The position numbers and the translations under genes were made by a program. DNA of 64,000 bases, from contig NC_133529.1 in the NCBI RefSeq assembly GCF_048544455.1, positions 53,749,401 to 53,813,400 of the forward strand, in the 5' to 3' direction. How positions within the stretch are numbered: the first letter of the stretch is position 1; every line of letters begins with the position of its first letter. This document shows, piece after piece, positions 49,082 through 59,702 of the stretch. Origin of the DNA: Silene latifolia (lineage: Eukaryota > Streptophyta > Magnoliopsida > Caryophyllales > Caryophyllaceae). The notes under the pieces are model-generated. The model was given only the letters and a program-made list of their open reading frames with translations, searched no databases and had not been told where the DNA came from.

Positions 49082-50963
49082 TGTTGAACCATATAGATAT
49101 ATATGTTTATGTTTTGATGATGTCAAGAGTGCTTTACTTTCTATATACTCGTTGCGCGTAATTGTTTGTTTAGTCTTTTAGATTGGACTTACTAATCGCA
49201 AGCATTAAGGAATTGTGATGGAAGTATGATGCGTTTATATTATGATCAAGCCCTCAATCAAGGATCAAGATATTGAAGAATTATTCAAGCATTCATGAGA
49301 AGATGAAGCTCAATTAAAGATTGATCAAGCTTGAATAATGAAGTAGCCTACACTCGAAGATCTCCTAACGAAGATTAGAATAGCGTAGGTGATTATCTCG
49401 TAATGGTAACGTAAGAATGGACTTCTTACATTGGTAAAGTTATGGCCTCACAGCTATAACATTACTTATATAAGAGCTCAATGTTATAGCTCTTCTACTA
49501 TAACATTGAGATGTGAAGTTTATAAAACACACGACAAAATAGTTTTAAAATCGTTTTTGGAAAACCGTTTTAAATGTTTTAGTAAAAGTATTTATTTTAT
49601 AAGGGAGCTTATTTTAATATTGGGTATGGTTGTACTATGAGCTTATAATTAGTAATTATGATTGAATCAACTTGTGAGTTGAGGCATCTTGCTAATTAGG
49701 GTTTCTAGTTTCTACATACTCTAAAATACCCTAAACCTAATTTATCTTACCTAGGGTTTTCGTGAAAGAGGATTGGGCTTATGAGTCGTTTATTCCTCAT
49801 ACACGGTTACTCTTTGCACAAGTTAGGGTTTTAGGTAAATCTTTATAATATTTGATTAGAGATTTAATATCTCTTCTATATTATTTTGATTTATTCTTTC
49901 CTAACTTATAAGATATTATTTTTGTAAAGATAGAAGGAAAAGATTGAGTAAATCTTTAAAATAATATTTGATTAGAGATTTGTTATCTCTTTATTATTTG
50001 ATTTATTCTTTTCTATTTTATAAAAATATTAGGGATGAATAGTGCTGTGTGAATAGTACCCGTGAATAGTGCCGCGTGAATAGTAAACGTGAATAGTACT
50101 TTCCTTCTTGCACAATAAGTCTTTGCTTGGATAAGGGTTAAGGTATTAGGATAATATTTATTAGAGATTTCTTTATCTCCTTATATTATCTTTCCTAATC
50201 TCCAAGGTATTGGTGAGTTGTTAAGATAGGAAAATATTATTTATTAAGGCAAGTCTTGGAAAAGAATTAAGGAAAGATTTAACCTAATTCCTTCTTGCTT
50301 TACAAGACACCACACGGCATCTAGGGTTTTAGAAAACCGAAACCCTTGCTCCTCTTTTACTATAAATACTCCATACTTTACATCATTAAAAGTTAAGACC
50401 TTTGAGCATAACTTTCATATATTTTCACAAAACAAAAACCGTGTTTTAAAGCAAGAAAACCGTTTGTTTATTTTCGAAAAAGGTCGTGTGAATTATAAAC
50501 TTGTGCATTCGTTCTTTCATTAACGTTATAAGATAATAGTGCTATAATTGATTTCTTACTTGTTCATTAACGTGAACCATTGTTAGAATCATTAGTGCTT
50601 TCTTATTAGCGTAAGTTAGTCACTCGAGTATTTAACGGTACTCATTGAGTTACAGCTAGAGTTAGTTGTACGAGTTGGGTTAGTAAATTTGTAATCCGTA
50701 GAAAGGTACTAAATTTATTAATCGAGAATAGTGGACGTAGGTTTCGACTTGTGAAACTGAACCACTTCAAAAATCCGTGTGTCTCTCTTTCTTTCGTTTA
50801 TTTGCTTTGCTTTTAATTCGTAAATTAGTTAATTAGTTAAAGTTTAATCAATAAACTTTAAATAATTAATTATACATACATAATCGAAAAAGCTTTCAAA
50901 AGTTTTAAATCCTCAATTCACCCCCCCTCCCCTCTTGAGTATTTTGGATCAATAGACTCTTCA
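49082..50963 (+). repeat. Element C 3' LTR
   Basis: Almost identical to 21328-23213. The hairpin recurs intact at 49477-49510. The poly-C run is shortened and interrupted (CCCCCCCTCCCC). ATCTG follows at 50964. Confidence 0.92.
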
Positions 50964-50968
50964 ATCTG

Positions 50969-51405
50969 GAATCCCAATCCGGCTATGTGTTTATGCTAAA
51001 TGGATGAGCTGTTTGCTTGAAGAGCTTCAAGAAAAGCGTTACCGCGGATTCCACAACAGAGGCTGAGTACCTTGCAGAGTCTGAGGCTGCAAAGGAAGCT
51101 GTTTGAATTCGGCAATTCATGGAGGGACTAGGAGTAGTCCATTCTGCCAAAGATCCGATCACTTTATATTGTGATAACAGTGGGGTTATTTTTCAAGCCA
51201 AAGACCGAAGTCTAGTAATAAATCTAGACACATTAAAAGAAAATACCATGTAATTAGAGACTATGTGGAAAGGAAGGAAATAGACATTTGTAAGGTTGGG
51301 ACAGACGATAATATTGCTGATCCTTTAACCAAGCCTTTATCAAAGGCTAAGCATGATGGTCATGTCGTCGCAATGGGATTGAGACGAGTACCAGAATTTC
51401 TTTAG
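50969..51405 (+). pseudogene. Element B RNase H, remainder after element C
   Basis: Continuation of B pol: SQSGYVFMLNG, STTEAEYLAESEAAKEAV, LYCDNSGVIFQAK and a degraded tail (TKPLSKAKHDGHV, AMGLRRVPEFL, stop 51403). Premature stops and frame changes are present. About 800 bp of AT-rich 3' non-coding sequence follows to the purine tract and LTR at 52206, with no further ORF. Confidence 0.82.
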
Positions 51406-52205
51406 ATTATGGATATCTAATAATTGGATATTATATCACTTTTTATATATATGATAATCACATTCATTGTTTAAATATTCTTTTATGAATTCTTTTATTT
51501 AGTGTGACTAAATTTATAATACCTTGTTTATCTGAATAAGTTGTGGAGACAATGTTGAACACTATTCAAGTGAATAAGATGAACATTGTATTTTTTCCCT
51601 AGTCACTTAATGAGGTGACGTCTCGGAGTGACTAGATTGTAAGTCGATTGATGGTTGGTTCAACACCATAAGGTCATATGAGATGACTAGTCGATTACAT
51701 AGGTAGAGTGTGTGACACTTTGCCGGACAATGACGATTTAGAGAGTCCCTTAGTTCTATTATAGATGCTTGGTCGTGGCAGGGATCTCTAAGATGTTCCT
51801 ATGAGTGGATTCTTTTGAGTGGAGACTATTATCCAAGTCAGTGCAGTTCCCGAGTGACTTTGGTTTTTGTCATAGGTCGTACCGTGAAAGGAGGCCAAAG
51901 GGCATTTTCTGAGTCATGGTGATCTGTATTGAGCAAAGATAGATAGGGCATACAGGAATTGTCCACCCACGTTGGGTTACAATATCTCAAGGCCACTCGA
52001 GGAGTTGTGACTATAAATGCGTGGCCACGCTCAGAAGTAATCTATGGGAGATTTTTCCGGTCTTTTAGTCACACTCCCGATCGAGAAAACAACTCGCGAT
52101 ATGTTCATGTGTAAGTGCGACCTGAAAGAAACCTTGCATTGAGTGGGAGATTAAAACGGGCAAGAGAATCGGTAGCGCACACCTTGTGTCGGACAAGTGG
52201 GAGAT

Positions 52206-53412
52206 TGTTGGAGTTAGTTTCCTCCACAATAGTGCGTTTACATCATAAATCTCATTAAAGGAATATCATCAGGGTATTTATTATATGATCCTCGTTAGTT
52301 GATTAACGTTAATCGATAACGATTGGCTGACTAGAGTTTGACGTTATTGTCGTGTGACGGCGGTGATCAACTGACCCCTTTAGGTCACACCTAAAGGAAC
52401 AAACCCCAATTGACAACTAATTAATTTTATGAGAAACAATTTATTTAGTCCCTTGATTTATTGACTAAAAGGTTAGTCGATCTTTTTAGAGAGATTTCGA
52501 GTTACGAACTCGAGGCGCGTCAATTATTATTTAATTATGCGATAATTGAATAATACATTTTATGAGGCGGGTTTTAGTTAATTAATTGTTAATTCACTAA
52601 AACTGTACTAATTGATTGATGTGATTAATATTAGTACGTAAATAATATGTGTAGCGGTACACGTATATTTACGGAGTGTTTTGGACAAATTTAATCGGGA
52701 AGCATTTAAACATAAAATGATGTTTAAAGTAAAATTTACACGTATTTATGCGACAAATATAAGAACCAAAATGGACTCGTAATTGGGACATTGGACCGTG
52801 TAAATGGATGATTATAAACATAATCATTACACTCATACTTTTGTTCTTCCCTATCTTATTTGTTCTTCTCTATAGACAAATTGTATTGGACATGAAAAAT
52901 TGCAAAACAATTCTCCACTCCTACACTCCACCTACCCGGCCACTCCCTCCTTTTACACTCCATTATTTGTTCATTTAACACACTACTTAAACATTGCATG
53001 TGAAAGAAAGTGTAAAACAATTACTTATCTCTCTGAAAATAATAAAATCATTTACTAAGAAAGTTATAACCTAAAATATTTACTAAGAGTGTTAGTAAAA
53101 TTTACATATTATCAAGGGTTGATTTTAACAAATATCTAGTTAGTATTTGTTAGATTTTTGGGTGTTTTGTTCTTGGGTGCATCTTGAAGGAGATCTTCTA
53201 TTTGGAGATTTGTACAAGGAGGATCTTCCATTATTCTTAGCTCAAGATCAATCAAGATAGGAGATCTTGACGGTGCCCATTTTATTACCATCAACTCAAT
53301 GTAAGGAAATTCGATTTCCTCCGTCTTTATATTAATATGCTTTAATATTGCATGCATGTTACATAGATCACATAAACACAAATTATGAGATAATTTGACA
53401 TTTAATTAGAGT
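52206..53412 (+). repeat. Element B 3' LTR, end truncated
   Basis: Matches 14841-16028 closely but with many substitutions and indels, and stops after TAATTAGAGT. The final 26 bp of the left copy are replaced by CACTA terminal sequence. Its divergence is clearly greater than between the C LTRs, as expected for the older host element. Confidence 0.85.
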
Positions 53413-53493
53413 CTAATAGCGGTTCCGTGTTTTGTATTACAATGGTATATCACCTTTATCTAACCGTTGTTGCACCTTTTATTTGGCGTAGTG
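53413..53493 (+). repeat. CACTA right terminus
   Basis: Short remnant after the truncated B LTR. It holds one CCGTTGTTG subterminal repeat and the terminal ATTTGGCGTAGTG. The next three bases (53494-53496, ACT) are the candidate target duplication; the other copy is not available. Confidence 0.7.
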
Positions 53494-53796
53494 ACTCCAC
53501 TGAACCGAAGACTTTATTCGAGTTGGGTACCCCCTTGAAGAGGTCCATTGATAGGCTTAAAATCTGACTAGTGCTTAAAGGGATTGAAAGTACTACTTAT
53601 ATCAACAAAGTGCACTTTCTTTTATGGTCATCCATGCAAAAGAACTCCACAGTTAAGCGTGCTTGGCTGAGAGTAGTCTTAGCATGGGTGACCTCCTGGG
53701 AAGGTTCCCGGGATACGCATGAGTGAGGACAAAATGCACTATAAAGGACTCGGTGAGTGACCGCTTCCGACCCTAGGTTTGAGTCGGGGTGTTACA
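53494..53796 (+). mobile_element. Cassandra-type TRIM LTR with 5S rRNA-derived block, truncated
   Basis: 53641-53712 reads as the 3' two-thirds of plant 5S rRNA, including box-A-like CAGTTAAGCGTGCTTGG and box-C-like ATGGGTGACCTCCTGGGAAG, then GAGTGAGGACAAAATGCA and a terminal GGGGTGTTACA at 53796. This order is the hallmark of Cassandra LTRs, small non-autonomous retrotransposons whose LTRs carry 5S sequence. The LTR start is missing because the CACTA end abuts it. No primer-binding site follows 53796, so it is a 3' or solo LTR. Confidence 0.82.
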
Positions 53797-54965
53797 AATA
53801 TCGTTGTGCATAATGTAGCTAGAGTGTGTCCATTCTGAAGGGGAAGACATAGTTTGTGTATCCGACTTTCATGTTGCCATCTTGAAGTTGGCAGAGATTG
53901 ATTTGTTATAATAATAAGAACCCCCTATTTTTTTTTGCTGAAAAAAAGAGGCTAACTTACCTTTTTAGCAAGTAATAATTACATTACTAGTTTCATACCC
54001 GTTCAAAATACACGGGTCTGTTTTCTATAATTGTAAATTTGTGATGAACGTATTGGTTCTAATTAACAATTCCTATATATCGACAGTTAGTACTACATTT
54101 GAACTTTAGATCAATCAATTTTCATTTTTTCTTCAAATTTTTTGGAAATTACATCTCACGTCTATATTACCCGCACATTTCACTTTGTTCTTATGACCGA
54201 AGTATCAAAGTTGACGAAGTTACATAATTTCATCGTATTACTAAGTACCAGGTTATTGATTTCGACAACTATGAAATTTGTTAATTAGGCATCACCACCA
54301 AGAACACAAATTCGAGGATTATTATATATTATATTAAAAAATAGACAATAGCTATTACTTTTTACAAAATAGTATCTCTCCTATAACCTAGATGTTTTAT
54401 GTTTCATTAAAATAGTGTTCACTGAATAATATAAATGTAAACATCTAGATGAACAGTTTTTAAAAGATGACACAAATAGGAATTGAACTACCCATTTTTA
54501 GACTTAAACAGACTTGAACCCCGTATGTATTTGACCCGTAATTTACCCGTCCTAAATTACACTCAACCCATATGTTTCTGTATTTATCCGCCCCCTAACT
54601 CGCGTGTTTAACCTGTTTCTTAAATCCAACGTTCTTCCATGTTCTTTATCGTCACAGGCTCTTAATACACTACAACATTAGATCAAATAAATTAATTAAA
54701 GAAATTTATTAATTTAAAAAGGGGGGGGGGGGAATACACATAAACAATTGGGGCAATTAAATTAAATAAAAGTGGTGGGGGTCACCAGTGCTTCTTTTTT
54801 TTGGGGAAAAAAAAATTCATATAATGAGGTGACTTCATGAGAATGCTTTAAATGTTCTTGTATTAATAAAGATAAGATTTGAGGAACCGTATGTACAATA
54901 CACAAGTTAAGGCTAAATAGTTGTCGTACACCATGTTTTTATACTGTAACGATTTTATATGTTTA
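53797..54965. other. AT-rich intergenic sequence
   Basis: No gene seen. A motif TACTAGTTT, TACCCGTTC near 53984 resembles the ends of the inverted-repeat candidate at 54966. A 12-13 base poly-G run lies at 54721-54733. Confidence 0.6.
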
Positions 54966-56948
54966 CTAGTTTAAAACCCGTGCAATAACTGCATGACATA
55001 TATAATTGTTTTATTTTTAATAAGATAAATAATAGTCCTATCTCATTAATTGTTCATTTATTTTTTTAAAACACAAAAATAATAATTCCAACTTTTAAAT
55101 TCTCTCAATTTTTTTTGTCATGAAAGTAATAAAAACGATTTATTGTTTTGTTTATATGTAGTATTAGTTAAGTTATTCTCAAATAATACCATTAATTAAA
55201 GACTAAACAGTTTATAGTTTTATACTCGTATTATTTATATTAATTAAAAGATTATAATATAGAATTTAGTTAAAACTATATAAATGGATGAAAATATTAA
55301 TATTAATGAAAAGATAATAATATAATGAAATACATTATAATTATTAATTTCCTTAATTAGTTAATACACTTAAAATATCAATAGATTCCTTATTTCAAAA
55401 GATGTTTTTTGAGGGAAAATTTGTGAGTTCACCTATTCTTTTAGTAGATAGAGGATGAGCATTGTGCCCAGCTTTTATACTAAAGTTGCAACTGATGTTA
55501 CAAAACATGTACTTCTTTCTTTTTAATCATTTTTTTACCTTTCATTAAAATACTTCTCATTTAAGGTAAACAAATGAATGAGATAGAAGTAGTATGAATT
55601 TTCTTAGCATTTAGGTCACGAGATTTTCAAAGTATTATTTTTAGAGCAAGTATAAATGACTATTAGTAAACCTTTGCTTTAAATGTGTCACTTAAGATCA
55701 GTTTTAAGGGATTGTGATTTATTTAGTCACAAAATTCTTATATAGTGGACAATAATAGTCCCCTGTTTTATGTTCTACACTATGAGGCAAAATTAACTGA
55801 TATACACACAACTTAGGTATGAAATTACAAAAAGGCTACACATACACGAGGTGTATAGAAAAAGTCATACACGACCAATGACATTATGACACGTGGCAAA
55901 TTAGAATTAACATCTATTGGTTAATGTAGGGTTAAGTTAGTAATTTTATATGTGTGGTTAACTTGTTAAGTTAATCTAATTAACTATATTTAGATCAAAA
56001 AATGTTGTTATTGAGGCTCGAAACCATGATCTCTTGGTACATATACACTTGACCATTGTGACACATCCATCCCTTTGCTAAATATGTATCTCCTTTTGTT
56101 ATTTGTATGTTAATCGTCAAGTTAAAATAATATTTGCTTATAATAATTAATAAATATATACATCTAACTTATATTTAATGTAATGTATTTACTGAGTTAG
56201 TTAAGTATACTTGAAAAAATTGAACAAAATATTTTTTTTACTTATGGTAATTATCATCTGTACCTTTAGTTTACATTTAACTAAGTTTAGTGTCCGGCCC
56301 CACCGGGCTGCCTCTATTTACCATTTAAATTTTATATTTTTATGAAATATAATTGCGTTAGTATTTTTTATACATTTACAATTTATAATATATTTTTCTA
56401 TGATATATCTTGAAATTATGATGAGATTAAAATTTATCAACAAATTATATGAAACGCATTTACTTATTCTCCCGCCGTTGATATTATTCCGTCCACGACA
56501 TACCACTGTTAATACTATTACGTTTACTACTCCTTCGGTTATTATTGTTTCTTTGACTTTTCCCGCTATTTTTATAGTTAAATTCACTATTCATGTTAAT
56601 TTTATCAAATTTATATATTTAAATAAATAAAATATTTTCCTTAAACCGAATTATTAGCTAACTTTCTCCGTTGTTCATACTACTACTTTATAACATTTTT
56701 TGTCACTACTGTTACTTTCATTTCTCCCACCATATTTTTTTTCACTACTCCCGCATTTAATACTGTTAATTTCACTATTCTCATTCTTACTACTATGACT
56801 TTCACTACTCTGACTGTTATTATTGTCACTTTTACCACTCAAATGGGTGATTACTATTATATTTATTACATCAAATGTGCTACAAGTATTTTCACTATTA
56901 ATAGAGTTACTTGTGCTACTTAGAGAAATTTATTAGGCTTATATATTT

Positions 56949-57430
56949 AAATTAGAGGTGGTCAAATGCGGACATAGGTCGGACGTGAGCCCGGCTAGCA
57001 TGATTTTTTTACCTACATACCTGTTAGCAGGTTCTGAGCGGATTTGTGGGCCGAGCCTTTATTTGGAAAATACGTTGTCCAAACCCTCTTTGTTAGCGAG
57101 CCGGATAGGACGGACCTATTAGCAGGGGTGGATTCAGAATTTAATGTATGGGGTAGCAAAAAAATTAGTGTATATATGCATGTAATGGGATTCAAACCCA
57201 GGGCAGTAGGTGGAAAATCAAAGCCTTTACCATTGAACCACAAGATATTTAGTTTACATTTAATGAAATAATATTTACTTATCTAGCTATTGTTCATCAA
57301 TAATTGGGTATCAAAAATCCGTCTTCTAAACTGTATTTTTTATGTTTGCGGTAGGGCCCACCAACTTTTGCTACCAGGTGGGTCTGCCCCTACCTATTAG
57401 GCCCGTCCCGTCCATGAACAACTCTAATTT
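56949..57430. mobile_element. MITE (hAT-like) interrupted by another hAT MITE
   Basis: Inverted ends AAATTAGAGGTGGTCAAATG and the complement of CATGAACAACTCTAATTT. The body is rich in GGCCC/GGGCC-type sequence. Without the inner element it is about 200 bp and its two halves join cleanly at CCTATTAG. Confidence 0.7.
57123..57392. mobile_element. hAT-family MITE, 270 bp, 8-bp target duplication
   Basis: Target duplication CCTATTAG at 57115-57122 and 57393-57400. Inverted ends are CAGGGGTGGATTCA and TAGGGGCAGACCCA. Eight-base duplication and a CAGGGG terminus are standard for hAT elements. The interior, read on the minus strand, has a tRNA-like pair of boxes (TGGTTCAATGGTAAAGG and TGGGTTTGAATCCC). 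Confidence 0.85.
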
Positions 57431-58398
57431 AAATAAATATATCAAATATTTTTAAAATCTTTCTCTTGCTTAATTTTATCAAATCAAATTTTATATTTGT
57501 TTGTTATATGAATTTATTAGAGTTATATATTTAAATAAATATGAAATATTATACTAAAATATTATTTAAGAGCGATCATTATTATTCAGTGACTAAAGTA
57601 CAAATCTAATGTATTATGAAATATCGTATCTGTTGAGAATTTTTATTTTATTTATTTTTTTATAGTTTTCATATCCCATTTTATTTACCATTAATTTAGT
57701 TAATTCAAGTATAATATTGGGCATAATTAAACTTAATTTATTTATTATATTAAAAAAAACATATATACTTAGTGTATAAAAATACAATGACACACTAAAA
57801 CAGGCTCTAAATGCATGAAAATGAGGACTAGGTTCATGAAAAGTGTTACATACATTAAAATGATTATTGGTGCATGAAAATTAGTAAAATATTTTTTGCC
57901 TCAATTTCCGTCTATAACTTATAATTTTTTTTACCAAGCAATCTAGACATTAAATTATACGTCGAATCCAAATATGCCATTATTTTAAAAATAAATTTTT
58001 TTAAGGGGGAGTTCTCACGGTTCTCATTATCTTAGTGGTTCTCACAGGATCCCAAATCTATATCTTATATATCAAAGATGTACTTAATGAGTTAATGATA
58101 TACTCCCTCTTATTCTCAATAACTCTCCCTATTCATGGAGAGCATGAGAATTAAGGGAGAGAGTATTATATAGCACAATATTGTAGTGGGGGTAGAAGAT
58201 TGGAGAGAGGGAATGTATTGTGTGATATTATTGTGGGGTGAGGTGATTAAAATAAATATTGTTGTGGAATAAGGTGATTAAAATAAGATAAAGTATGAGT
58301 ATTGTTGTTGGGTGGGGTGATTAAAATAAGTATAAAAGTTTTACAAATAAGAAAATATGGAGATTATTGTGAATAGACGAAAAAGAAAATAGGGAGAG

Positions 58399-58416
58399 TT
58401 ATATATATATATATAT

Positions 58417-58473
<57 letters not shown>

Positions 58474-58493
58474 CACGCACGCACGCACGCAAG

Positions 58494-58524
<31 letters not shown>
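58399..58524. repeat. TA/CA dinucleotide microsatellite
   Basis: (TA)n followed by a long (CA)n tract with CGCA interruptions. The minus-strand ORFs here encode only Cys-Val runs and are artefacts. Confidence 0.95.
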
Positions 58525-58990
58525 GATAATTAATTGGAATATACATGACATGTAATATAGGCATATATTATGTACCTCCAATGGAAATAAGATGTATCTT
58601 TGGCATAAACATATATTTTACGTCCATACATTTTTCGTTATAATAATATGATCTATAATAAAAGTTAATATTATATTAATTATGTAAATTATAATTATAA
58701 ATAATAACTACCATAGGTACCTTAAAAATTTAGTTTAATTTTAATCAAGTACATTTAACTAACCCAATATGTACATAATACTGAAGGTAAATTGAATATA
58801 AGTTAGAAGTACAATTAATAACTATTATATATACATATTGTTTTATTTCAGATCTTAACAGAGATATATATATCAAAAGATGTGCAAAATTGATAACATG
58901 ATAGATGTGTCATAGTGGTAATAGTAACGACATTCAAACCAAGAGGTTGTGGGATCGAGCCTCATCAATGACTTTTTCTTAGGTATATAT

Positions 58991-59400
58991 TAATAATAAA
59001 TCTAATGCATAAAATAAAGAAATAAAAAATTTCCATAAACATAGTTAACTAGATGTAGCTAACAATTTAACTACAAATGCTAAATTACTAACCTAACTTT
59101 AAACTAAGTAATGGAGGTTAATTCTATTTTACCACGTGTCATAATGTAATTGGTTGTGTATAGAAACTCATACGCGAGACTTTTTGAAGTTTGGCTTAAT
59201 AATAAATCTAATGGATAAAATAAAGAAATAAAAAATTTCCATAAATATAGTTAACTAGATGTAGCTAACAATTTAACTACAAATGTTAAATTACTAACCT
59301 AGCCTTAAACTAGCTAATGGAGGTTAACTCTAGTTTGCCACGTGTCACAATGTAATTTGTTGTGTATAGAAAAATCATACACCTCGTGTATGTGTATCAT
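58991..59400. repeat. Tandem duplication of the MULE right arm, 209-bp period
   Basis: Two copies starting TAATAATAAATCTAATG at 58991 and 59200 run in parallel through GTTAACTAGATGTAGC and CCACGTGTCA to the terminal region. The inner copy ends in a degraded terminus (CATACGCGAG instead of CATACACCTCG). Confidence 0.85.
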
Positions 59401-59702
59401 CTTCCATGAAATTATGAGACGGAAGGGTAGTTATTTGGCAATGAATTTATATATTAGTTGTCCCGTCATTGATATCGACGAGATGTCATTGTTCCATACA
59501 TATTTTTAAAACAAAACCTAAGTACTATTTTATATATTTCCGTGCAACTTTGCACAGGTTTTAAGCTAGTATATATAATAGGGTTTTGATATGAAAACTG
59601 CTAAATGCTGCCCCTATTTTACTCATTCCGCCCCTAGTTTCATTCCAACTTGACAATTACGCCCTTCTCTCTCTAAAAAATATTATTTACATTTTATTTA
59701 TC

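Larger units (their letters stand above)
21328..50963 (+). mobile_element. Element C: SIRE-like Ty1/copia retrotransposon, recent
   Basis: LTRs at 21328-23213 (1886 bp) and 49082-50963 (1882 bp), both TGTTGAACC to ACTCTTCA, with a perfect 5-bp duplication ATCTG at 21323-21327 and 50964-50968. Primer-binding site TGGTATCAGAGC is at 23216, and polypurine tract AAAAAGGGGGAA lies just before 49082. By eye the LTRs differ at about ten sites plus short indels. The large gag with central coiled coil and two CCHC motifs, and a stop between gag and pol in the same frame, fit the SIRE/Maximus lineage. It is split by D at 29622. Confidence 0.93.
14841..53412 (+). mobile_element. Element B: Ty1/copia retrotransposon, old, split by element C
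   Basis: LTRs begin TGTTGGAG at 14841 and 52206. A primer-binding site (TGGTATCAAGAGC, 16057) follows the left LTR, and a purine tract (AAGTGGGAGAT) precedes the right one. Gag-protease-integrase-RT runs 17987-21322, and RNase H resumes at 50969 after the C insertion. Joining the two restores a normal RNase H reading (DRDD-L-ESQSGYVFML). The right LTR lacks its last 26 bp, so no target duplication can be checked. Several stops and frameshifts make B inactive. Confidence 0.9.
12599..53493 (+). mobile_element. CACTA (En/Spm) transposon, 3' part, split by element B
   Basis: The right terminus ends TTTGGCGTAGTG at 53493, the reverse complement of a CACTACGCCAAA terminus, followed by ACT as candidate 3-bp duplication. 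Subterminal copies of ACCGTTGTC and GACAACGGT occur at 14540-14830 and again at 53450-53480. This pattern is typical of CACTA ends. The two halves are separated by the 38.6-kb nest of B. The Ulp1-like gene lies just inside the 3' end. The 5' half, with the transposase, is not in the window: to the left is element A. Confidence 0.72.
55828..59405. mobile_element. MULE-like non-autonomous transposon, 9-bp target duplication
   Basis: ATGAAATTA occurs at 55819-55827 and 59406-59414. Between them are long inverted arms sharing ACACATACACGAGGTGTAT, GACACGTGGCAAA and further blocks over more than 200 bp. Nine-base duplication and long inverted repeats are typical of Mutator-like elements. Removing the element rejoins a plausible continuous sequence. 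No transposase ORF is seen. The right arm is partly duplicated in tandem (period 209 bp). Confidence 0.78.
54966..59572. mobile_element. Candidate DNA transposon with inverted ends (unclassified)
   Basis: TACTAGTTTAAAACCCGTGC at the left matches the complement of the right end (TACTAGCTTAAAACCTGTGC) with few mismatches over about 24 bp. Flanking duplication is unclear (AT-rich on both sides). The MULE-like element and MITEs are nested inside. I see no transposase ORF. Class not determined. Confidence 0.45.

Noticed and set aside
53641..53712. Functional 5S rRNA gene
   Set aside because: The first third of 5S is missing and the context is a Cassandra-type LTR, so I annotate it as derived sequence.
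55990..56070. tRNA gene
   Set aside because: Only the internal boxes resemble tRNA. No cloverleaf or acceptor stem could be formed by eye.
58364..58581. Cys/Val-rich minus-strand ORFs
   Set aside because: They translate the CA repeat only.
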